Assembly (NCBI RefSeq): GCF_030823375.1
Contig: NZ_JAUSXB010000001.1
Span: 3,038,001-3,102,000, forward strand
DNA length: 64,000 bases
Direction: 5' to 3'
Source of the DNA: Pseudarthrobacter siccitolerans
GTDB taxonomy: Bacteria > Actinomycetota > Actinomycetes > Actinomycetales > Micrococcaceae
Position numbers and translations under genes: made by a program. Shown in pieces: positions 19,664 to 30,988 of this stretch (positions are counted from its first letter, which is position 1; each line of letters starts with the position of its first letter). Under the pieces are notes generated by a model. The model did not search any database and was not told the DNA's origin. It was given only the letters and a program-made list of their open reading frames with translations.

Positions 19664-20596
19664 TCAGAGATCCTCTTCGAGCCGGCTGGTGAGGATCCGG
19701 TTGGCGTTGGCCTGGAGGATGCCGAGCGACTCCTGGATCAGGGGTGAGGCGATGCTGCCCCTGCGGACGGCGGCGACAATGCGGCGCGTGGGTTTCGCCT
19801 TACCGGTGATGCGTAGCCGAACCACGTTTTCGGCGCCATGCAAGGGCGCCAGCCGGGGCAGCAGGCCGACGCCCAGCCCCGCGCCCACGAACGCGATGTG
19901 GGTTTCCCATTCAACGGCTTCATGGGCAATCCGCGGTGTCACTCCGACTGCCGTGAACGCCGCCGTGAAGAGGGAATGGTAGGTGGAACCGGCGGACTCT
20001 GTGATCCAGGGTTCCGATGCCAGTTCTTCAAGGGTCGCTGTTTCCCGTGATGCCAGCGGATGGTCACCGGGAATGATGACGTCCAGTGGATCGTCGAGCA
20101 GGACTCTCTGCTCGAAGCGCGGATCGTCCTCACCATAACTGTCGGACTGCATAGCGACAATGACTGCAAGGTCGATTCGTTCCGCAATCAACAAGTCGAA
20201 GCAGCGGGCCGGATCAGCCTCAAGAACCTGCACCTCCAGAAGGGGGCGTGTTGAGCGCAGGGTGGCCGCCAGCGGCGCAAGCAAGTGGGCGGCTGCAGAG
20301 GAGAATCCGCCGAGGCCAAAGTGGGGCTGCACCTGGTCGCCGGCCTCCATGGCTGCGGCGCGAAGGCTCTCCCACTGGGCAATGAGGGGATCCGAGCCCG
20401 CCACGAGAAAGCGGCCCGTGGCGGTCAGCCGCACACCCCGGCCGTCCTTCGTCAGCAGCTGCATTCCAAGCACACGCTGGAGCTCCCGCAATTGCGCGGA
20501 GACGGCGGAGGGAGAATAACCGGTGAGCTCCGCGGTTGCGCCAATAGTGCCACACCGGGCAAACACCCGAAGTGTTATGAGCCGTGGATCGATCAT
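19664..20596 (-). CDS. LysR-family transcriptional regulator
   Basis: This 310-aa regulator has an N-terminal helix-turn-helix at about residues 1-60 (MIDPRLITLRVFARCGTIGA, then TAELTGYSPSAVSAQLRELQ) and a periplasmic-binding-like effector domain. Several upstream starts are possible; MIDPRL at 20596 fits LysR N-termini. It is divergent from gbcA across a 159-base gap, so it is the likely controller of glycine betaine demethylation. Its stop lies ten bases from the convergent biotin carboxylase stop. Confidence 0.88.
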   Translation of the reverse strand: MIDPRLITLRVFARCGTIGATAELTGYSPSAVSAQLRELQRVLGMQLLTKDGRGVRLTATGRFLVAGSDPLIAQWESLRAAAMEAGDQVQPHFGLGGFSSAAAHLLAPLAATLRSTRPLLEVQVLEADPARCFDLLIAERIDLAVIVAMQSDSYGEDDPRFEQRVLLDDPLDVIIPGDHPLASRETATLEELASEPWITESAGSTYHSLFTAAFTAVGVTPRIAHEAVEWETHIAFVGAGLGVGLLPRLAPLHGAENVVRLRITGKAKPTRRIVAAVRRGSIASPLIQESLGILQANANRILTSRLEEDL

Positions 20597-20656
20597 GCAT
20601 CTATTGTGCATGGTTATCTTCAAAATCTTGCGCTTTTGTTGCAGCTCCTGTGACCC

Positions 20657-20662
20657 TAATCT
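20657..20662 (+). promoter_or_regulatory. Possible -10 box of gbcAB
   Basis: TAATCT lies 94 bases before the gbcA ATG in the LysR-gbcA divergent region. Seventeen bases upstream stands TTTTGT, a poor -35, as expected for a promoter needing an activator. Confidence 0.3.
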
Positions 20663-20755
20663 CATCATTACAAGTACTTCGACCATGCCGTTAGCACCCG
20701 CGCGCAGCCATGGCCACCGCAACACCCACTACCCATGCCTCCCGGGAGGAAACCC

Positions 20756-22060
20756 ATGACTGCTTCAGTGAACGTGCCCCTCAATTCACGCGGAAAACTC
20801 GCTGCATCCTTGCCTGCCGAGCAGCTGGCAGAAATTGCCGCGTTGTTTGAGTTCCGTCGCACCGGCTACTCCCTCGATGCCCCCTTCTACACGGATCGCT
20901 CCATCTTCAACATCGACATGGAGGCCATTTTCGGCCAGCACTGGATCTTTGCCGCCAGCACGGCCGAACTGCCGGAGCCGGGCGACTACGTCACCGTCGA
21001 CTACGGGCCCTACTCCCTGATTGTGCTGCGCAACGACGACGGTGCCGTGAACGTCCTGCACAACGTATGCCGCCACCGCGGCGCCCGCGTTCTCACCGAA
21101 GCTGCCGGCTCAACCGGAAACCTGGTCTGCGGCTACCACTCCTGGACCTACTCCCCGGAGGGCAATTTGATCCATGCCTCCGCGCCGGGGGAAACGAAGT
21201 TCGACAAGAGCTGCTTCGGCCTCAAGCGCGCCCATGGCCGCGAGGTCGCCGGACTCATCTTCGTCTGCATTGCCGATGATGCGCCGACGGACTTCGACGA
21301 AACGGCAAAGATCTTTGAGCCCTACCTGGCGCCCCACGAGCTCTCGAAGACAAAAATTGCCTACCAGCAGAACATCATCGAAGAGGGCAACTGGAAGCTC
21401 GTCATGGAGAACAACCGTGAGTGCTACCACTGCGACGGGCACCCCGAGCTCGCCTGCTCCCTCTTCCCCACTTGGGGCCTGACGGAGGGCCTGATCCCGC
21501 CCCATCTTCAGGAAGTGTGGGACCGGAACAAGGAGGCCCAGTCCTCCCTCGAGGAGCGTTGCCGCCGCTACGGCCTTCCCTACGAGGTGGTCGAGCAGCT
21601 TGACACGCGCATCGCGGGAATCCGTATCTCACGGGAATCACTCGATGGAGACGGAGAATCATTCTCCGCGGACGGGCGGAGGCTTTCCAAGAAGCTGCTG
21701 GGTGATTTGCCCGACTTCCGCCTTGGCCGCTGCTCGATGCACCTGCAGCCCAACAGCTGGTTCCATTTCCTCGGCGACCACGTCATCACGTTCGGTGTCT
21801 TCCCCATCAACGAACACCAGAGCCTCGTACGCACCACTTGGCTGGTGGCTGACGACGCTGTTGAAGGCGTCGACTACGACCTGGAGAAGCTCACCTACAC
21901 CTGGAAGCAAACGAACCTGCAGGACAAGGCGTTCGTGGAGCTGTGCCAGCAGGGCGCCGGCAGTCCCGCCTACGAGCCCGGTCCCTACATGAAGAGCGAA
22001 TACCAGGTCGAGGCATTCATCAACTGGTACGTGCAGCGCGTGCAGGAGCACTTGGCATGA
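20756..22060 (+). CDS. gbcA: Rieske oxygenase, glycine betaine demethylase large subunit
   Basis: This 434-aa Rieske-type terminal oxygenase probably removes one methyl of glycine betaine as formaldehyde, giving dimethylglycine. The Rieske motif CRHRGAR...CGYHSW is at about residues 103-126, and the mononuclear-iron region NNRECYHCDGHPEL at about 221-234. GGGAGGA lies seven bases before the start. It overlaps gbcB by ATGA. Close relatives act on betaine, stachydrine, carnitine or choline-type compounds. The betaine assignment rests on sequence likeness to GbcA and on the adjacent BCCT carrier, dimethylglycine oxidase and sarcosine oxidase genes. Confidence 0.85.
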   Translation: MTASVNVPLNSRGKLAASLPAEQLAEIAALFEFRRTGYSLDAPFYTDRSIFNIDMEAIFGQHWIFAASTAELPEPGDYVTVDYGPYSLIVLRNDDGAVNVLHNVCRHRGARVLTEAAGSTGNLVCGYHSWTYSPEGNLIHASAPGETKFDKSCFGLKRAHGREVAGLIFVCIADDAPTDFDETAKIFEPYLAPHELSKTKIAYQQNIIEEGNWKLVMENNRECYHCDGHPELACSLFPTWGLTEGLIPPHLQEVWDRNKEAQSSLEERCRRYGLPYEVVEQLDTRIAGIRISRESLDGDGESFSADGRRLSKKLLGDLPDFRLGRCSMHLQPNSWFHFLGDHVITFGVFPINEHQSLVRTTWLVADDAVEGVDYDLEKLTYTWKQTNLQDKAFVELCQQGAGSPAYEPGPYMKSEYQVEAFINWYVQRVQEHLA

Positions 22061-23472
22061 TTGAACTCCTCACTGAAACGGCAATCCAGGAACCACAGCG
22101 TATTCGCGGTCTTGAGATGCCGTGGAACAGGGTGATGGGAAGCCCTGGGACACCTGCACGGGCAGCCCGTGCGCTGGGCCCATGGCACCCGCAGGAGTTC
22201 ATGGCCGAATGCGTCGAGACCGTTCCCGAGGCCGGCGCCATGATGACCTTCGTGTTCCGCCGGTGCGACGGTGCGCCCCTGGCGTTCCGAGCCGGCCAGT
22301 ACGTGAACGTCGCATTTCCCGTGAATGGCGAGGACCAGGAACCCGTGGACCGAAGCTACTCGCTGTCCAGTTCGCCCACCGAGCCGTGGACCTTCAGCAT
22401 TACCGTCAAGTGCGATCCCACGGGACTGGTCTCGCCCTGGGTGCACGAGAACGTCAAACCCGGCACGGTTCTTGAGATGCTGGGACCGGTGGGAGCATTC
22501 CACCTGCCCGACGCCGACCGGCGGGCACGGTATCTCCTGCTTGCTGCCGGCGCAGGCATCACTCCCATCATGTCCATGGTGCGGACCATCCACTCCCTGC
22601 CCGGACACGCCGATGTTGTGGTGCTCTACCACGGCTCGGATGCCGGGGGCTTTGCCTTCCACCGGGAACTGGCCTATATCGCCTCCGTGGACTCGCGCGT
22701 CAAGGTCTACTACTCCCTGGGCGACCGCAGCGTACCGGAGGGGTGGGAAGGGCTCAGTGGAAGGCTGACGGCGGCCATGCTCGACGAGGTGGCCCCCGAT
22801 GCCAACGGCCGCCAGGTGTACGCGTGTGGTCCCGAGGGTTACCTGAACACCGCCACCGAGCTCCTCCAGAAGGTCGGCGTCGATGACACTTCCATATACA
22901 TGGAGTTCTTCTCGGGAGACCGCCAGACGCTCCTGGAATACCAGGCAGAGGTGGCGTTTGCAGCCGACGTCGCGGAGGAGATCGCCGAGGAGATCGCCGA
23001 CTCTGCCGAGGACTATTTTGAAAGCCAGCCCGCCGCGTTCGGGCTCTACGAGCCTGGCTACGACGCCGACGGGACTCTGCAGGCCTCGGGGCTGCCGCTG
23101 GAAATCAGCGACCCGGAGGCACCCCGCTCCGACCCCGCCGTCGACAGCCCGGGCATGGAGCCGGAAGCCGGTTCCCCTGACGCCTCGAGCTTCGGCACGG
23201 TGGGGACAGGCAGCCTCACCATGTCCTTCATGCGTACCGGCATCAATGTGCGGATCGACCCCACGGAGCGCATCCTCGAGGTGGCCCAGCGTGCGGGCGT
23301 CAGGATTGGCGCGAACTGCAAGGAAGGCATGTGCGGCTCCTGCAAGGTCGTCAAGCTTTCAGGGGAGATCGACATGAACCACCAGGGCGGGATCCGGGCG
23401 CGGGAAATCTCTGCGGGCAAGTTCCTGCCCTGCTGCTCCACGGCGCAGACGGACCTGGTTATCGATGCCTAG
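22057..23472 (+). CDS. gbcB: Ferredoxin-reductase-type partner of the Rieske demethylase
   Basis: This 471-aa electron-transfer protein carries NAD(P)H electrons to GbcA. It has a flavin-binding domain at about residues 45-145 (RSYSLSSSP), a nucleotide-binding domain at about 150-285 (LLLAAGAGITPIMSMVRTI) and a C-terminal 2Fe-2S domain with CKEGMCGSC. Compared with the roughly 360-aa usual length it has an extra acidic, Pro/Ser/Asp/Glu-rich linker of about 100 residues between the nucleotide and iron-sulfur domains, including EEIAEEIADSAEDYF. Translation is coupled to gbcA. Confidence 0.85.
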   Translation: MIELLTETAIQEPQRIRGLEMPWNRVMGSPGTPARAARALGPWHPQEFMAECVETVPEAGAMMTFVFRRCDGAPLAFRAGQYVNVAFPVNGEDQEPVDRSYSLSSSPTEPWTFSITVKCDPTGLVSPWVHENVKPGTVLEMLGPVGAFHLPDADRRARYLLLAAGAGITPIMSMVRTIHSLPGHADVVVLYHGSDAGGFAFHRELAYIASVDSRVKVYYSLGDRSVPEGWEGLSGRLTAAMLDEVAPDANGRQVYACGPEGYLNTATELLQKVGVDDTSIYMEFFSGDRQTLLEYQAEVAFAADVAEEIAEEIADSAEDYFESQPAAFGLYEPGYDADGTLQASGLPLEISDPEAPRSDPAVDSPGMEPEAGSPDASSFGTVGTGSLTMSFMRTGINVRIDPTERILEVAQRAGVRIGANCKEGMCGSCKVVKLSGEIDMNHQGGIRAREISAGKFLPCCSTAQTDLVIDA

Positions 23473-23522
23473 CCCCTGTTCCCGCCCAATGTCAAGGCGC
23501 AGCCGGAATCCCTGAAATAGGG

Positions 23523-23535
23523 CTGAAGACTTCAG
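23523..23535. promoter_or_regulatory. Inverted repeat upstream of the BCCT gene
   Basis: CTGAAG-A-CTTCAG is a perfect dyad located just upstream of a TTGACA hexamer (23543-23548) in the 259-base gap before the BCCT gene. CACTCT, 18 bases after TTGACA, is a possible -10. The dyad may be an operator; a terminator role for gbcAB is less likely because the stem is short. Confidence 0.35.
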
Positions 23536-23731
23536 AAAAACCTTGACACGGAAGTGTGGTCCGGGCCACTCTGTTGCTTATTGCGAGACGTGTTGATCTT
23601 TACGGAACAACTGCCACGATGGAAGCAAAGCTGATTTTGATTATTGAATGCCAGGAAGCCCCGATCTTCCGCCCGGCTTGGGGACGCCGGAGTACAGCGT
23701 CAGCGCATGAATTCAAACCAAAGGACTTGAC

Positions 23732-25648
23732 ATGGCTTTGAACAGCGACATCCGCACGGATGCCCAAACCCCCCTTGAGCTGGAGGAACTCCTTCCTGCA
23801 CCGGAGAACTCTCCTTCCTCCCACGACTCACACGACGCGGAGGACACCGAACAAATCATGCAGGAACTCCGCCAGACCAAGGCCGAACAGGCTGTGGCAC
23901 AACGGCGGAACCGCAAGCTCACCCTCGACAAGGCCACCTTCGGCATCACCGGTGTCCTCGCCCTGGCCTTTGTGGCCTGGGGCTTCCTGGGCCGGGACAG
24001 CCTGGCCGCCACCTCAACAGCCGCCCTCGACTGGGTGATGGAATACACCGGCTGGCTCTTTATGGTCCTGGCCTCCTTGTTCGTTGTCTTTGTCCTCTGG
24101 CTGGCCCTGGGCAAATGGGGCAACATTCCCCTCGGCAAGGACGGTGAAAAGCCGGAGTTCCGGACCATTTCATGGATCGCCATGATGTTTGCGGCCGGCA
24201 TGGGCATCGGCCTGATGTTCTACGGTGTGGCCGAGCCGCTCTACCACTACATCTCTCCGCCACCCGGAACGGTGGACGGGCGGACACCCGCGGCCATCCA
24301 GACCGCCATGGCAACCTCCATCTTCCACTGGACCCTGCACCCCTGGGCAATGTACGCCGTCGTCGGAATTGCCATGGCCTACGGCACCTACCGGCTGGGC
24401 CGCCGCCAGTTGATCTCCGCAGCGTTCACGTCGCTGTTCGGCATCAGGACGGTGGAAGGGCCGGTAGGCAAGTTCATCAACATCCTGGCGATCTTCGCCA
24501 CCCTTTTCGGTACCGCCGCTTCATTGGGCCTGGGCGCACTTCAGATCGGCAGCGGCCTGACGTCCAACGGGTGGATCGGTGAAGTCGGCACCCCCATCCT
24601 GGTGGCCATCGTTGCCGTCCTGACGGCCTGCTTCGTGGCCTCGGCCGTCTCCGGCATCAGCCGCGGCATCCAGTGGCTGTCCAACATCAACATGGTCCTG
24701 GCCGTGGTCCTGGCGCTCATCGTCTTCATCGCCGGGCCCACCCTGTTCATCCTCAACCTCATTCCCGCCGCAGTAGGCGACTACGTCAGGGACCTGGCCG
24801 AGATGTCCTCGCGGACCGAAGCAGTGGGGGACGAGGCGCTGCGCACCTGGATGTCCGGCTGGACCATCTTCTACTGGGCCTGGTGGGTTTCCTGGACGCC
24901 GTTCGTGGGCATGTTCATCGCCCGCATCAGCCGCGGCCGCACCATCCGCCAGTTCGTGACCGGCGTCCTGCTGGTCCCCAGCATCGTCAGCGTCATCTGG
25001 TTCGGCATCTTCGGCGGCACGGCGTTCCACGTCCAGCAGGAAGCGGACAAGGCGGGTACTCCCGGCCTCGTGTCCATGGCCAGCGGGTCGCCGTCCATCG
25101 ACTTCGACGGCGCACTGTTTGACCTGGTCCGCAACATGTCCATGCCTGCCTGGCTCACCGCAGCCGTTGTGGTCCTGGCCATGGTGCTGGTGGCCATCTT
25201 CTTCATCACCGGAGCCGACTCCGCCTCGATCATCATGGCGTCCCTGAGCTCCAACGGGTCCTCCGACCCGAAGCGCGGCCTGGTCATCTTCTGGGGCCTG
25301 CTCACCGGCGCAGTAGCCGCCGTGATGATGCTGGCCGGTGGCGATGAACCGTCGGAGGCGCTTTCCGGCCTGCAGCGGATCACCATCGTGGCGGCCCTGC
25401 CGTTCGTGCTGGTCATGCTGCTGCTGTGCTTCGCCCTGGTCAAGGACCTGCGCCGTGACCCGCTGTCCCTCCGGCGCCGGCTCGCGGACTCCGTAGTGGA
25501 GCGCGCCATTCGAAGCGGCGTGGACCAGCACGGCGGCGTCCAGTTCGATCTCGTTACCAAGCATCAATGTGATCAGCGCTGTCCGGACGACGGCCGCTGC
25601 CCGGCTTCCCCCGCTGACACCCAAGCCCTCGTAAAGAACCAGGAGTAG
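23732..25648 (+). CDS. BCCT-family betaine/choline/carnitine transporter
   Basis: This 638-aa secondary carrier has about twelve membrane segments and the BCCT signature WTIFYWAWWVSWTPFVGMFI, then ARISRGRTIR. A hydrophilic, acidic N-terminal extension of about 65 residues and a basic C-terminal tail of about 60 residues frame the core, as in osmosensing relatives such as BetP. The next gene begins three bases after its stop, so transport, purU and dimethylglycine oxidase form one operon. Glycine betaine or dimethylglycine is the most probable substrate. Confidence 0.92.
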   Translation: MALNSDIRTDAQTPLELEELLPAPENSPSSHDSHDAEDTEQIMQELRQTKAEQAVAQRRNRKLTLDKATFGITGVLALAFVAWGFLGRDSLAATSTAALDWVMEYTGWLFMVLASLFVVFVLWLALGKWGNIPLGKDGEKPEFRTISWIAMMFAAGMGIGLMFYGVAEPLYHYISPPPGTVDGRTPAAIQTAMATSIFHWTLHPWAMYAVVGIAMAYGTYRLGRRQLISAAFTSLFGIRTVEGPVGKFINILAIFATLFGTAASLGLGALQIGSGLTSNGWIGEVGTPILVAIVAVLTACFVASAVSGISRGIQWLSNINMVLAVVLALIVFIAGPTLFILNLIPAAVGDYVRDLAEMSSRTEAVGDEALRTWMSGWTIFYWAWWVSWTPFVGMFIARISRGRTIRQFVTGVLLVPSIVSVIWFGIFGGTAFHVQQEADKAGTPGLVSMASGSPSIDFDGALFDLVRNMSMPAWLTAAVVVLAMVLVAIFFITGADSASIIMASLSSNGSSDPKRGLVIFWGLLTGAVAAVMMLAGGDEPSEALSGLQRITIVAALPFVLVMLLLCFALVKDLRRDPLSLRRRLADSVVERAIRSGVDQHGGVQFDLVTKHQCDQRCPDDGRCPASPADTQALVKNQE

Positions 25649-25651
25649 ACC

Positions 25652-26581
25652 ATGACCGCAGTCCTCGAAGGCCGCCCCACCGGTAACGTGACGGTGGAGG
25701 CCGGCGACGTTGCCGGCGTCCGCGGTACCGACACCGCACAGTACGTCCTTACGCTTGCGTGCCCGGAGCGCCCCGGAATCGTCCGGGCCATCACCGCATT
25801 CCTCGCTGACCGCGGCTTCGACATTGTTGAACACCAGCAGTTCGATGACCACATCAGCGGCAAGCTCTACCTGCGCACGGCCTTCACTCCGGGAGACAAG
25901 GAAGTTTCCGCGGAAGGCCTCAGCGCGGAGTTCGCCGCCGTCGCCGATGAGTTCGGCATGGAATTCGCCATCCACGACGGCCGCCCCCAGCGCCTGCTGG
26001 TGATGGTTTCAAAGTTCGGCCACTGCCTCAACGACCTCATTTTCCGCTGGCGCGCCGGCAGCCTGGGTGCGGAGATCGCCGTCGTGGTGTCCAACCACGA
26101 GGACCTTCGCTCCATGGCGGAGGCCGCGGGGCTGCCCTTCATCCACGTCCCGGTAACGGCCGCTACCAAGCCCGAAGCTGAAGCGCGCCTGCTGGAACTG
26201 GTGGAGGAGTACAACGCCGACCTCGTGGTCCTGGCCCGCTACATGCAGGTCCTGTCCAATGACCTATGCGCCAGCCTCCGCGGCCGGGCCATCAACATCC
26301 ACCATTCGTTCCTGCCAGGCTTCAAGGGTGCCAAGCCGTACCACCAGGCCTATGACCGCGGCGTGAAGCTCATCGGAGCCACGGCGCACTACGTCACCGC
26401 AGACCTGGACGAAGGCCCGATCATCGAGCAGGAAGTGTTCCGGGTGGACCACAGCCTGGACCCGAACGCACTGGTCACGGTAGGCAGGGACGCCGAATCC
26501 CAGGCGCTGTCCCGGGCAGTCAAGTGGCACTCCCAGCACCGGGTGCTGCTCAACAACACCCGCACCGTCGTCTTCCGCTAA
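25652..26581 (+). CDS. purU: Formyltetrahydrofolate deformylase
   Basis: This enzyme hydrolyses 10-formyl-THF to formate and THF, freeing the cofactor needed by dimethylglycine and sarcosine oxidases. The 309-aa protein has an N-terminal ACT domain at about residues 30-105 and a formyltransferase-type catalytic domain at about 115-309 with INIHHSFLPGFKGA and the catalytic-aspartate segment TADLDEGPIIEQ. It sits between the BCCT carrier and dimethylglycine oxidase, a placement seen in Arthrobacter demethylation operons. Confidence 0.95.
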   Translation: MTAVLEGRPTGNVTVEAGDVAGVRGTDTAQYVLTLACPERPGIVRAITAFLADRGFDIVEHQQFDDHISGKLYLRTAFTPGDKEVSAEGLSAEFAAVADEFGMEFAIHDGRPQRLLVMVSKFGHCLNDLIFRWRAGSLGAEIAVVVSNHEDLRSMAEAAGLPFIHVPVTAATKPEAEARLLELVEEYNADLVVLARYMQVLSNDLCASLRGRAINIHHSFLPGFKGAKPYHQAYDRGVKLIGATAHYVTADLDEGPIIEQEVFRVDHSLDPNALVTVGRDAESQALSRAVKWHSQHRVLLNNTRTVVFR

Positions 26582-29128
<2,547 letters not shown>

Positions 29129-29129
29129 C

Positions 29130-29220
29130 GGTGGTTGAGCAGGCTCCGGTGGTTGAACAGGCCCCGAACCGGTGGTCGAGCTTCTCGAAACCCCGCTCCC
29201 GAAACCCGGGGCCGTACCGG
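29130..29220. repeat. Dispersed GGTGGTTGAGC-type intergenic repeats
   Basis: Copies of CGGTGGTTGAGCAGGC, CGGTGGTTGAACAGGC and CGGTGGTCGAGCTTCTCGAA follow directly after the dimethylglycine oxidase stop. They are reverse complements of the GACAGGCTCAATCACCGG motif at 8224-8292 and match the copy at 30848-30890. They carry no reading frame. Confidence 0.65.
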
Positions 29221-29240
29221 TGGTTGCGAAACCTGCTGTC

Positions 29241-29277
29241 GAAAACCGGGGTCCCCGAACAGGGGACCTCGGTTTTC
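29241..29277 (+). terminator. Terminator hairpin after dimethylglycine oxidase
   Basis: GAAAACCGGGGTCCCC pairs with GGGGACCTCGGTTTTC through 16 positions with one G-U wobble and a GAACA loop. The U-rich 3' arm (GGTTTTC) can act as the release tract for the BCCT-purU-dmg operon. Confidence 0.7.
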
Positions 29278-29321
29278 ACATGTGCCCCCGGAATGTCGTA
29301 CCCCCTTGTCATGATGGGTTT

Positions 29322-30835
29322 ATGGGGAAAGCGGCGGTGGCTAAGGCGTTTGAGGACATCAAGGCCGCTCTTGCTGTGCTCAATGCCGAGGTGGATGAGT
29401 GTGGTTCGGAGCCGTTCGCCGATGCTGATCCGCTGGCCGGACCGGCTGATGGGTGCCTGGACATTCTTGCCGGGGCGCGGGTGGTGGAGGCCGGGTTTGC
29501 GGGTCTGAAGGCCCGGGCTGCCGTGACGTATGCGGACACCGCCAAGGTCATAGCGGCGGACGCGCCGGTGCAGGCGCAGGAAATGGCTGTCGCCGCGGAA
29601 ATCGGCTGCCTCCTGGCCCTCGGTTCCCGGGCAGCGGGTGCGTTCCTGGCCGCGTCCCATGCCCTGTGCAAGGAGTTGCCGCCCACCCTTTCGGCGTTGC
29701 AGTCCGGGACGATTACCTGGCAGCATGCCCTGGCCATGGTGGATGAAACGGCCAGCCTTGACCCCGCCGGTGCGGCGGCCCTGGAAGCGTATTTCCTGGA
29801 TCCGGATGTGTACAGGCCGCCCGCGGCTGCGCCGATCGGGGAGATGCCGGCGTACCGGTTCAAAGCTAAGGCCAGGAACTGGCGGGAACGGCACCATGCC
29901 GAGTCCATCGAAAAGCGCCATGCCAAGGGCATCGCCGACCGGCGGGTGGAGTACCGGCCGGAGCAGGACGGCATGGCCTGGCTCTCGGCCTACCTGCCTG
30001 CCCACCATGCTTTGGCGGGCTGGAACCGGCTCACGGCCATCGCACGGGGGATGCAGGGACCGGACGAGCCCCGTACCCTCACTCACTTGAAGGCCGACAA
30101 CTTCACCGAGGCGATTCTTGGCACCGGCAACCACTCCGGGTGTGCCGGTGCAGGTGGCAGCGACGGAACCCTAACTCTGCCCGGCAACGGCATCGATGCG
30201 GAAACCGGCCCCGATGCGGCGGCTGGCCCATCATCGGGGATCCGGGCGCAGGTGCTGGTCACCGTGCCGGTATTCTCCCTCCTGGGATTAACGGACGAGC
30301 CAGCAATGCTGGACGGGTATGGTCCGATCCCGCCGTCGATGGCGCGCAAACTCGTAGAAGGCGGCGCCTCCTCGTTCTACCGGGTGCTCGTTGATCCGAG
30401 GGACGGGGCGCCACTGGAGATCGGCCGGACAAAGTACCGGATCAGTCAAGCCATGCGGAACTGGCTTAGGTTGCGGGATGGCAAATGCCCCTTTCCGGGA
30501 TGCAGCAACAATTCGCTCGACAACGAAGCCGACCACATCCTCGCCTGGCATCAAGGCGGCACCACCGGAATATCGAATCTGGGACAGCCCTGCCCCAAAC
30601 ATCACCGGTTACGGCATACCAGCGGCTGGAAACCCACCCGGCCACCAAAACCGCACCACCCGGCTGGACCTCACCCACCGGCAGGCACTACAAAAGCGAA
30701 CACCAGGACTGGGAACCACCAGAATGGCCAAACCAGCTGCAGGCGGTGTCCGGGGACCCGCCCGATTTTGTCTACATCGGGATCTCTCCAGGCGAAGAAA
30801 GCCTGGAGCGGTTCCTGCACGCCCCACCCGCCTGA
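29322..30835 (+). pseudogene. DUF222/HNH endonuclease-domain protein, frameshifted at C-terminus
   Basis: The product begins MGKAAVAKAFEDIK. It has a DUF222 region over about residues 30-330 and an HNH nuclease domain at about 375-430 (CPFPGCSN...EADHILAWHQGG...CPKHHRLRH). Just after the HNH, at the CCC of 30637-30639, one C appears to be missing. The annotated frame then runs to 30878 with an atypical Pro/His/Thr-rich tail, while the +1 frame gives the normal family ending (GWTSPTGRHYKSEHQDWEPP) and stops at 30835. The nuclease motif itself is intact, so the protein may retain activity. The start follows CATGAT by six bases, suggesting a leaderless mRNA. Many copies of this family occur in Arthrobacter; their function is unclear. 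Confidence 0.75.
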
Positions 30836-30847
30836 CTCGCCGCGGAG

Positions 30848-30890
30848 TTTCGACGGGCTCAACCACCGGGTTCAGTGATGCTCAACCATC
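30848..30890. repeat. Dispersed TTTCGACGGGCTCAACCACCGG repeat
   Basis: TTTCGACGGGCTCAACCACC followed by a degenerate second copy (GATGCTCAACCATCGCG) lies after the HNH gene. It belongs to the same dispersed intergenic family as 8224-8292 and 29130-29220. Confidence 0.6.
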
Positions 30891-30904
30891 GCGCGGCTAA
30901 ACAC

Positions 30905-30942
30905 CGACGGCGACACCTGGCATTTGCCGGATGTCGCCGTCG
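30905..30942. terminator. Bidirectional terminator hairpin
   Basis: CGACGGCGACA and TGTCGCCGTCG form a perfect 11-base stem around a 16-base loop, followed by TCGTTCTT. It stands between the convergent HNH gene and the formate-dehydrogenase-like gene. Confidence 0.65.
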
Positions 30943-30988
30943 TCGTTCTTGCCCCGAAGGGAGGATCTTCGAAAGGGCAGTAGCAGTA

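Noticed and set aside
23473..23731. Glycine or other riboswitch upstream of the BCCT gene
   Set aside because: No conserved riboswitch core or paired-helix pattern could be recognised; only a short dyad and a possible promoter are visible.
24521..25975. Minus-strand open frame of 484 codons
   Set aside because: Antisense to the BCCT and purU genes, with Gly/Asp/His-rich low-complexity translation.
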